Shown here: positions 57,582 through 64,000 of the stretch, one piece after another
Layout of the letters: the number at the start of each line of letters is the position of its first letter
Position numbering within the stretch: position 1 is the stretch's first letter
NCBI GenBank assembly: GCA_038250675.1
Contig: JBBSCB010000010.1
Span: forward strand, 1 to 64,000
Length of the DNA stretch: 64,000 nucleotides
Reading direction: 5' to 3'
Origin: JAICUF01 sp038250675
Lineage (GTDB): Bacteria; Gemmatimonadota; Gemmatimonadetes; Gemmatimonadales; GWC2-71-9
The notes under the pieces: generated by a model
The model's input: only the letters and a program-made list of their open reading frames with translations
The model's database searches: none
Told to the model about the DNA's origin: nothing
Translations under genes and position numbers: made by a program

Positions 57582-59836
57582 CCGCGGTGCAATCACCGGA
57601 AACCTGCACCATCCCGGTCAGCGGGATGACATGTGCCGCGTGCAGCGGGCGGGTGCAGCGCACCCTTGAGCGGACCCCAGGGGTTGCGTCCGCCGCGGTC
57701 AATCTGATGACCGGTGACGCGACGGTGGCATACGACCCGTCGGCAACGTCACCCACGCAACTGGTGGAGACGATCCGCGGCACCGGCTACGGCGCCGAGC
57801 TCCCGGTGCCGGCGCGGGAGGCGGGCGACGCGATGGAGCAGCGCGAGGCCGCCCGTCGCACCGAAATGCATGAACTGACCCGCAAGCTGGCCGTGAGTGT
57901 CGTCGCAGCCGTTGCGACGATGGTGCTCGGCATGGTCCTGCACGGCATGACCGACCTGGGCCGGTACGTATTGCTGGCCCTGACGCTGCCGGTGGTGGGC
58001 TGGGCCGGACGCCATTTCTATGTGCGGGCGTGGACGGCGTTCCGCCACCACACCGCGGACATGAACACACTGATCGCGCTGGGCACCGGCGCGGCGTTCC
58101 TCATGAGCCTCGTGGCGACGCTCGCGCCCGGCTGGCTCGCAGCGCGCGGTGTCGCGCCCGACGTGTACTACGAGGCGGTGTCGACGATCATCGCGCTCAT
58201 CCTGCTCGGCAACCTGCTCGAGGCACGGGCCCGGGGGCGCACGTCGGATGCGATCCGGAAGCTGGCCGGACTGCGGCCGTCCACGGCGCGGGTGCTCCGC
58301 GACGGCACCGAGCGGGACGTGCCGCTCGGCGAGCTTCGCGTCGGCGACGAAGTGCTGGTGCGGCCCGGCGAGAAGGTGCCGGCGGACGGCACGGTGCTCG
58401 AAGGCACCACGACCATCGATGAATCGATGCTCACGGGCGAGCCGGCGCCGGTGGCCAAGCACGCCGGCGATCAGGTCGTGGGTGCCACACTCAACCGGAG
58501 CGGCGCCGTGCGCTTCCGGGTGGATCGGCTGGGCCAGGACACGGTGCTTGCGCAAATCATCCGGCTGGTGGAGCAGGCGCAGGGATCCAAGGCGCCGATC
58601 CAGCGGCTGGCCGACCGGATCTCGGCGGTGTTTGTGCCGGTGGTGATCAGCATCGCGGTCGCCACGTTCGTGCTCTGGTACGACCTGGGCCCCGCGCCGG
58701 CGTATCTGCACGCGCTGATTGCGGCCGTCACGGTGCTGGTCATCGCCTGTCCCTGCGCCATGGGACTCGCGGTCCCCACCGCCGTCATGGTGGCGACCGG
58801 CCGCGGCGCCGAGATGGGCGTGCTGGTCAAGGGCGGTGAAGCGCTGGAGCGGGCCGGTGATCTGGACGTCGTCGTGCTCGACAAGACCGGCACGATCACG
58901 GAGGGGCGGCCGGCGGTGACCGACCGGCTGGGACCCAAGCCGGATGAAGCGGTGCGCCTGGCCGCCGCAGTGGAACGCTCAAGCGAGCACCCGCTGGCCG
59001 AGGCGATCATCGCGGCGGCGGGCTCGACGGCGATCCCGTCCGTACAGGAGTTTGCCGGCGTCACCGGTCATGGCGTCACGGGCATGGTGGAGGGACGTCG
59101 CGTGGCGGTCGGCAACCGCCGCCTGATGGAGCGGGAGCGGGTGGACATTTCGGCGGTCGAGGCCGACGCGGCGCGGCTGGCAAAGGACGCGCGGACGCCG
59201 GTCTACGTGGCGGCGGACGGGCACCTCATCGGACTCCTGGGTGTGGCCGATCCGATCAAGTCCACCAGCGCCGCTGCCGTGACACGCCTCCGGGCGATGG
59301 GCCTCGACGTCGTGATGCTTACGGGCGATACCCAGGCCACGGCCGACGCTGTCGCGCGAGCGGTGGGCGTGGACCGCGTGGTGGCGGAAGTCCTGCCTGA
59401 TCACAAGCTGGACGAGGTGCGCCGCCTGCAGGCAGCGGGACGGGTCGTGGCGATGGTGGGCGACGGACTAAACGACGCACCGGCGCTGGCGGCCGCGGAC
59501 GTGGGGATCGCGAGCGGCACCGGGACCGACATCGCGATGGAGAGCGGCAGCATCACGCTGATGCGGGGCGATCTGGGCGGCGTGCCGTTGGCCATCGCGC
59601 TGACGCGGCGGACGATGCGCGTGATCCGTCAGAACCTCTTCTGGGCCTTCGTCTACAACGTCGTCGGCATCCCGATCGCAGCCGGTGCACTCTATCCCGT
59701 GCTGGGCCTCCGGCTCACGCCGACGATGGCGGCGGCCGCGATGGCGGTGAGCTCGGTGAGCGTGGTGACCAACAGTCTGCGGCTTCGCCGCTTTGGGCGT
59801 GACGCCGCCAGCGGCGCCGTCCCGGAAGGAGCGTGA
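57578..59836 (+). CDS. copA: Copper-exporting P1B-type ATPase
   Basis: A 752-residue P-type ATPase. An N-terminal HMA domain has MTCAACSG. The membrane metal site is the CPC motif in VIACPCAMGL, the phosphorylated Asp is in DKTGTITEG, and the nucleotide domain has HP in SSEHPLAEA and GDGLNDAPAL. It exports Cu(I). The start at 57578 is supported by an ATGA overlap with the cupredoxin gene. csoR follows directly after with its own AAGGAG site. Confidence 0.97.
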   Translation: MTAVQSPETCTIPVSGMTCAACSGRVQRTLERTPGVASAAVNLMTGDATVAYDPSATSPTQLVETIRGTGYGAELPVPAREAGDAMEQREAARRTEMHELTRKLAVSVVAAVATMVLGMVLHGMTDLGRYVLLALTLPVVGWAGRHFYVRAWTAFRHHTADMNTLIALGTGAAFLMSLVATLAPGWLAARGVAPDVYYEAVSTIIALILLGNLLEARARGRTSDAIRKLAGLRPSTARVLRDGTERDVPLGELRVGDEVLVRPGEKVPADGTVLEGTTTIDESMLTGEPAPVAKHAGDQVVGATLNRSGAVRFRVDRLGQDTVLAQIIRLVEQAQGSKAPIQRLADRISAVFVPVVISIAVATFVLWYDLGPAPAYLHALIAAVTVLVIACPCAMGLAVPTAVMVATGRGAEMGVLVKGGEALERAGDLDVVVLDKTGTITEGRPAVTDRLGPKPDEAVRLAAAVERSSEHPLAEAIIAAAGSTAIPSVQEFAGVTGHGVTGMVEGRRVAVGNRRLMERERVDISAVEADAARLAKDARTPVYVAADGHLIGLLGVADPIKSTSAAAVTRLRAMGLDVVMLTGDTQATADAVARAVGVDRVVAEVLPDHKLDEVRRLQAAGRVVAMVGDGLNDAPALAAADVGIASGTGTDIAMESGSITLMRGDLGGVPLAIALTRRTMRVIRQNLFWAFVYNVVGIPIAAGALYPVLGLRLTPTMAAAAMAVSSVSVVTNSLRLRRFGRDAASGAVPEGA

Positions 59837-59837
59837 G

Positions 59838-60212
59838 ATGACCGACGAATCCCTGACCGACGAGTCGCTGACCGGGGAGCCGGTGCCCGCGGCTTGCGCC
59901 TGCGGTGTCCGCCCCGGCGACGGCACCCATGCGGTGGGCGTGGACCCCGAGCTCAAGCGTGCGGTGGTGACGCGGCTTCGGCGGATCGAGGGCCAGGTCC
60001 GCGGCATCCAGAAGATGGTGGACGAGGAGCGCTACTGCGCCGACGTGCTGACTCAGATCTCATCGGTGCAGGAGGCACTGCGGGGGGTGGGACGGGCCAT
60101 GCTGCAGAACCATCTGCGGCACTGTGCCAGCGCCGCTATCCGCTCGGGAGACGCGGCCCAGGCGGAGACGGTGTATCAGGAGATTGTGGAGCTGGCGTTC
60201 AAGGCGCGGTGA
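59838..60212 (+). CDS. csoR: CsoR-family copper-sensing repressor
   Basis: A 124-residue helical repressor. The copper ligands Cys67, His92 and Cys96 (in YCADVL and NHLRHC) have the same spacing as Cys36-His61-Cys65 of Mycobacterium tuberculosis CsoR. The DNA-contact helix pattern RLRRIEGQVRGIQKMV is conserved. An N-terminal extension carries extra cysteines (ACACG). It presumably represses the copper operon until Cu(I) binds. It lies after copA and overlaps the convergent MFS gene by 14 bases. Confidence 0.96.
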   Translation: MTDESLTDESLTGEPVPAACACGVRPGDGTHAVGVDPELKRAVVTRLRRIEGQVRGIQKMVDEERYCADVLTQISSVQEALRGVGRAMLQNHLRHCASAAIRSGDAAQAETVYQEIVELAFKAR

Positions 60213-61716
60213 CCCGCGCCATGTCCGCAACCACGCTGCGCGAGGCCATCAGCACCACCAGCCCGCCCACCAGCGCCACGCTGGGCAGCACGAGCACCGC
60301 CCGGTCGATTCCGAACCGATCTGACAACGCACCGATGAACGGAAACGAGATCGTGTCACCCGCGAGGTGGATGAACAGGAGGTAGGCGCCCGCCACCGTC
60401 GCACTGATGCGGGCGGGGACGACGTCGAAGATCACCGCCGCGATCGGCCCGTTGAACCACGAGAGGAAGAAGAACGCGGCGCAGAAGATCGGCACGAACT
60501 GCGTCAGGTCGCGGATCGTGAGCAGCCAGATGGCGAGCGGGGCGCCCACCACGAGTCCGAGCGAGATGGTGAGCACCCGCGCGGTGGCGGTGTAGCGGCG
60601 AAGCCAGTCGGCCAGGAGCCCGCCGAACAGCGCGCCGGCGGTGCCCGCCGCCAGCCCCCACGTCCCCAGCAGCACTGCGGCCTGGCTCACCGTGAGTCCC
60701 AGCTCGCGGGACATGAACGTCGGCGCCCAGCCGACGATGCCGTTCATCCCGAACGAAATCAGCGCACCGCCCACGAAGACATACACCAGCGTGCGGGTCC
60801 GGAGCACCACGCCGAGCGCGCGGATCAGTTCATCAAAGGCGCCGCCGAGCCCGCCCGACAGCGCCACGCCGCCGGCCTGCAGCCGCGCCAGCCGCCGCAC
60901 CCACTGCCGGATGTTGAGGGCGAGTCCCACTGCCACAGCGGCACCGAACACGGCGACGTCCGCCTTGCTCCCGGCGCCCCGCACGCGATCGAGCCAGAAC
61001 GCCGCCGCAGCTCCCACCGCGAGTCCGACGAGCAGCGGTATGAAATGCCGCGCCAGCGCGCTCAGTCCGAGTTCGAGGTCGCGCAGGTAGGAGCGGAGCG
61101 AAAGTCCCGCGGGTGCCCGGGACGGATCGCGGAGCCGGGCGGAGAGGATGGCCAGCAGGAAACCCGGCAGCCCGACCGCGACCAGCGCGGTTCGCCAGCC
61201 GTGGCTCGCCTCGATGCGGCCGCCGAGCCAGATCCCCGCGACCCCGCCGATGGTGATCCCGGCTGAGAGGATGCCCATCGCAAAGGCGCGCCCGCGCGAT
61301 GGGAAGTAATCCGCCACCAGCGATTGCGCGGCCGCGCCGAACGCGGCGCCGCCCAGCCCGACCAGCGCGCGGCAGGCCACGAGCCCGCCGAACGACGTCA
61401 CCGCCCCGCTCAGCACGGTGAAGACGCTCCAGATGATGACGCCGCCGCTGAGAACGGCGCGGCGGGAGCGCAGGTCGCCCAGCACCCCGAACGGCAGGGC
61501 CGCGAGCGAAAAGACCAGCACGTACGCCGACGCCAGCCAGCCGAGCTGGGCATCGGTGACGCCCAGGTCGCGCTTGATCGGCTCGAAGAGCGCGAACACC
61601 ACGCTCCGGTTGACGTAGCTGAGGAGATTGAGGACGGCGAGGAGTCCCAGCGCGTACATGGCATAGGGCCGGCCGCGGGGCGGCGGCGCCAGGACGCTGC
61701 CGGGCGGAAGGGTCAC
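60199..61716 (-). CDS. MFS transporter
   Basis: A 505-residue protein with about 12 membrane helices and the MFS loop motif GVLGDLRSRRAV between helices 2 and 3. A long central loop and RRLARLQAGG insertion separate the halves. It resembles the spinster/hexuronate-type carriers, with no clear substrate. The GTG start overlaps the preceding stop, so it is in one operon with the deoxyhypusine-synthase-like and LOG genes and may move a polyamine-related or nucleobase compound; this is inference. Confidence 0.9.
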   Translation of the reverse strand: MTLPPGSVLAPPPRGRPYAMYALGLLAVLNLLSYVNRSVVFALFEPIKRDLGVTDAQLGWLASAYVLVFSLAALPFGVLGDLRSRRAVLSGGVIIWSVFTVLSGAVTSFGGLVACRALVGLGGAAFGAAAQSLVADYFPSRGRAFAMGILSAGITIGGVAGIWLGGRIEASHGWRTALVAVGLPGFLLAILSARLRDPSRAPAGLSLRSYLRDLELGLSALARHFIPLLVGLAVGAAAAFWLDRVRGAGSKADVAVFGAAVAVGLALNIRQWVRRLARLQAGGVALSGGLGGAFDELIRALGVVLRTRTLVYVFVGGALISFGMNGIVGWAPTFMSRELGLTVSQAAVLLGTWGLAAGTAGALFGGLLADWLRRYTATARVLTISLGLVVGAPLAIWLLTIRDLTQFVPIFCAAFFFLSWFNGPIAAVIFDVVPARISATVAGAYLLFIHLAGDTISFPFIGALSDRFGIDRAVLVLPSVALVGGLVVLMASRSVVADMARVTAP

Positions 61717-62894
61717 CGCCGGGCGGCCGTTTCGGCTCCGCCCGCTCCGGGATGCATGTGGCTGAGCGATTCGTCGGCGCGCTGGTCGCGGAAGGCAAGC
61801 GCGGCGCGGTACTCGTCGAGGAGACGCTGCATCGTCGCGTCCCGCCGGGCGTACAGCCGCTTGAGCGGCCGCGCGGCGTGGCGGGCTCGCGCGTACGCCG
61901 TGAGGAGCGGGAGCGCGATCGAGTTGTCGCAGTAGCAGACGACCGTGCCCGGCAGCTGGCTGGGATCGATCTTGCCCCAGCTCACCGCCTCGGCCGGCGT
62001 GGCGCCGGAAAGGCCGCCGGTATCGGGGCGCGCGTCGGTCATCTGCAGGAAGTAGTCGTGCCCCTTCTCGTCGATGCCGAGCACTTCCTGGATCTGCGGC
62101 TCGGTCTGCAGCATGAAGTTCTTGGGACTGCCGCCGCCCACGATGAGGACGCCGCTCTTGCCGCCGCTCCGCTTGGCCTCGAGCACGAGGGCCGCCGTCT
62201 CGTTGACGTCCGCGCTCACGTCGAACCGCAGCTTCGAACCGGCCAGCGCCTGCTCGGCCACGTTCATGCCGATCGAGCTGTCACCGGGGGAGCTGGTGTA
62301 GATCGGCACGTCGAGCTCATGCGCCGCCGCCAGCACCGAGCGCTTGCTCAGTCCCAGCACCTTCTCCCGTTCCAGCACGTACCGGCCCAGCAGCCAGTGG
62401 TACTCGGCCGAGCTCATCGGGCGCTGGAACTCCTCGCGCGCGCTCACCTCGCGGATGAACTTGTCTGTGGACAGCAGCACGTTGTAGTCGAAGAAGATGT
62501 CGTAGATGCGCACGACGCCCTTCTCGCGCAACTCGACGTCGTCCGCCGTGGGCGTGCCGCGGTGCATCGCGAGGCCCAGCGCAAAGTGCGCGTCGTGATA
62601 GAGATTGGCCCCGGTGGAGATGATCCAGTCCACGAAGCCCGCCTCCATCAGCGGGATCAGGCAGCTCATCCCCAGCCCGGCCGGCGTCATGGCGCCGGTC
62701 AGCGTCATGCCCACCGTGGTGTCCGGTTCCAGCATCCGCTGGGTGTAGAGCATGCACCCCTCGCGGAGCCGTCCCGCGTTGTAGGCCAGGAACGCGTTGT
62801 CGATCAGATCGGCGGCGCTCTCCTGCCCCGTGATGCCCTGGGGATCGATGCGCTGGCCGCGAAGATACGGCGCGGACGGACGAGCCATGGTCAT
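61713..62894 (-). CDS. Deoxyhypusine synthase-like enzyme
   Basis: A 393-residue DHS-family protein. The NAD-binding loop and active-site region read GMTLTGAMTPAGLG, STGANLYHDAHF, GGGSPKNFMLQTEP and EAVSWGKIDP with the conserved catalytic Lys. In eukaryotes DHS transfers aminobutyl from spermidine to eIF5A, but bacteria lack eIF5A, and some bacterial homologues have been reported to make homospermidine. Which reaction occurs here is not decidable. It overlaps LOG by four bases (ATGA), and its stop overlaps the MFS start. Confidence 0.88.
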   Translation of the reverse strand: MTMARPSAPYLRGQRIDPQGITGQESAADLIDNAFLAYNAGRLREGCMLYTQRMLEPDTTVGMTLTGAMTPAGLGMSCLIPLMEAGFVDWIISTGANLYHDAHFALGLAMHRGTPTADDVELREKGVVRIYDIFFDYNVLLSTDKFIREVSAREEFQRPMSSAEYHWLLGRYVLEREKVLGLSKRSVLAAAHELDVPIYTSSPGDSSIGMNVAEQALAGSKLRFDVSADVNETAALVLEAKRSGGKSGVLIVGGGSPKNFMLQTEPQIQEVLGIDEKGHDYFLQMTDARPDTGGLSGATPAEAVSWGKIDPSQLPGTVVCYCDNSIALPLLTAYARARHAARPLKRLYARRDATMQRLLDEYRAALAFRDQRADESLSHMHPGAGGAETAARR

Positions 62895-63682
62895 TGGTCC
62901 GGGTATTGGAAGTCGGCGCCCTCGCCCTGCACCGGAATGTCCGGCCGCTCCTCACGGGCGCGGATGACGATGCCCGCGGCCACCTTGGGGTCGTCGGTCA
63001 CCTGGAACAGCGCGAGATCCCTGGCGCTCACCTTCCCCTGCTTCACCACCGTCTCGGTGAGCCAGTCCACCAGCCCGCCCCAGTAGGCGCTGCCGAACAG
63101 GATGACGGGAAAGTGCTTGACCTTGCCGGTCTGGATCAGCGTGAGCGCCTCGAACAGCTCGTCCAGTGTGCCGAACCCGCCGGGAAAGACGATGAACGCC
63201 GACGAGTACTTCACGAACATCGTCTTCCGCACGAAGAAGAAGCGGAAGTTGATGCTCCGGCGGACATACGGATTGGTTCCCTGCTCAAAGGGCAGCTCGA
63301 TGTTGCAGCCGATCGAGAGCCCGCCACCCTCCACCGCACCGCGGTTGGCCGCCTCCATGATCCCGGGGCCGCCGCCGGTGATCACCGGGATCCCCGCGCC
63401 GGCCAGCAGCCGCGCCGTTTCGACCGCCGCCTGATAGTGGGGATCGGTGGGCGGGGTGCGCGCGGAGCCGAAGATCGACACGCCGTCGGTGATATCGCCC
63501 AGGTTGTCGAACCCCTCGACGAACTCGCCCATGATGCGAAAGACCCGCCACGGATCGGTCTTGAGGAAGGCGTCGGGGCGGTATCGTGTCTGGGGCCCCT
63601 CGAGGAGCGCTTCATCCTCGGTGGGGCGCTTGGCGTCGTTGCCCTTGCGATATGGGCTGTTGGGAAGCTTGGAATCAGCCAC
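62891..63682 (-). CDS. LOG-family (TIGR00730) nucleoside monophosphate phosphoribohydrolase
   Basis: A 263-residue Rossmann protein. The LOG signature appears in VITGGGPGIMEAANRGA and PGGFGTLDELFE. LOG enzymes remove the base from AMP-type or cytokinin nucleoside monophosphates. A charged N-terminal extension (about 60 residues) precedes the core. The GTG at 63682 is 8 bases inside the preceding aminotransferase stop, so translation is coupled. Confidence 0.9.
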   Translation of the reverse strand: MADSKLPNSPYRKGNDAKRPTEDEALLEGPQTRYRPDAFLKTDPWRVFRIMGEFVEGFDNLGDITDGVSIFGSARTPPTDPHYQAAVETARLLAGAGIPVITGGGPGIMEAANRGAVEGGGLSIGCNIELPFEQGTNPYVRRSINFRFFFVRKTMFVKYSSAFIVFPGGFGTLDELFEALTLIQTGKVKHFPVILFGSAYWGGLVDWLTETVVKQGKVSARDLALFQVTDDPKVAAGIVIRAREERPDIPVQGEGADFQYPDQ

Positions 63683-64000
63683 GGGTCAGTTGCTCGATCG
63701 CGGCACGGTGGTCGTCCCGCACGTTATAGAAGTAGGGCGAGATCCGCACGTGACCAGGGCGCGCGTCGGTGACGATGTGGGCGTCCGCCAGCCGCGTGAC
63801 GTCCCGGTGCGGATCGGTGCTCGGCAGCATCACGATCGCGCTGCGCTCGGCGGGGTCGGGCGCCACCTTGGGGCGTAGCCCGGCGGCCCGGGCCTGCTCG
63901 ATCAGGTCCTCGGTCAGCGCCATCGTGAGCCGCCGGATCTCCGCGCGGCCCAGCGCCTCGACGATCTCCAGTCCGCCCAGCTGCGCGTAGACCGGCATGA
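63675..64000 (-). CDS. Class V aminotransferase-fold protein, N-terminus outside window
   Basis: Only the C-terminal 108 residues are visible. The tail with ALTEDLIEQARAAGL, VTDARPGHVRISPYFYN and a final helix RAAIEQLTRG resembles the small domain of class V aminotransferases such as kynureninase- or cysteine desulfurase-like enzymes. The PLP lysine and active site lie beyond the window, so the reaction cannot be decided. It is the first visible gene of the LOG/DHS/MFS operon. Confidence 0.72.
   Translation of the reverse strand, partial: MPVYAQLGGLEIVEALGRAEIRRLTMALTEDLIEQARAAGLRPKVAPDPAERSAIVMLPSTDPHRDVTRLADAHIVTDARPGHVRISPYFYNVRDDHRAAIEQLTRG

Noticed and set aside
1..64000. CRISPR arrays, insertion sequences, prophage and restriction or toxin-antitoxin modules
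   Set aside because: No regularly spaced repeats, transposase, integrase, phage structural, nuclease or toxin-like genes were seen.

Overview
The window is about 64 kb of very GC-rich, gene-dense bacterial chromosome. The high GC content, many lipoproteins with short lipoboxes, Ig-like/TolB fusion proteins, a bacterial deoxyhypusine-synthase homologue, a lysine 2,3-aminomutase operon and an EF-G-2-like paralogue suggest a Gemmatimonadota-like soil or sediment organism. This is inference; there is no rRNA gene to test it. I see no tRNA, rRNA, CRISPR array, insertion sequence, integrase or phage gene. No gene-free stretch exceeds 300 bases. Translational coupling through ATGA, GTGA or TTGA overlaps is very common, and GTG/TTG starts are frequent.

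Layout. 1-4440 (minus): an Ig-like/TolB lipoprotein-type secreted protein, a quinone-reductase-type dehydrogenase, a small membrane protein, a tiny acidic protein and a DUF1801 protein cut by the window edge. 4639-10518 (plus): histone-H1-like protein, SnoaL-like lipoprotein, amidohydrolase, selD, another lipoprotein and an RNase H with altered catalytic residues. 10601-20327: a lipoprotein, a zinc-ribbon protein, thiolase, stomatin-like protein, 3-hydroxyacyl-CoA dehydrogenase, a SPOR lipoprotein, DUF116 and a GlcD-like flavoprotein. 20370-25106 (plus): thyX, then, behind a possible attenuator, an operon of two ATP-grasp ligases, a GNAT acetyltransferase and lysine 2,3-aminomutase. 25248-26897 (minus): an oligopeptide-binding lipoprotein.

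27086-36754 is the most unusual part. Two NtrC-type activators with degenerate receiver domains, three paralogous lipoproteins with a calcium-loop-like DxDxNG motif in a ZU5-like fold, two paralogous TPR proteins, and a convergent operon of two membrane proteins plus two Rieske proteins occur together. Four elements match the sigma-54 -24/-12 consensus with exact spacing (27086, 27932, 31280 and, on the minus strand, 36645). A shared GTAACGATTCG-type tandem repeat lies upstream of the second activator and of the Rieske operon. I read this as a self-contained sigma-54 regulon built from a duplicated and order-permuted cassette; I do not recognise it as a described system.

36750-45423: DUF2784 protein, a divergent EF-G paralogue, a methyltransferase, an ABC exporter, DUF421, an SDR, a BFD-like ferredoxin and a GAF-histidine kinase. 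45471-51593: a small CPxC protein and a CzcCBA-type metal efflux system. 51590-55188: an SDR with GH39 and GH144-like glycosidases. 55219-56709: a GAF-repeat protein. 56896-60212: a copper operon (copZ, cupredoxin, copA, csoR) with a near-consensus promoter. 60199-64000 (minus): MFS transporter, deoxyhypusine-synthase-like enzyme, LOG-family hydrolase and a truncated class V aminotransferase-like protein in one overlapping operon.
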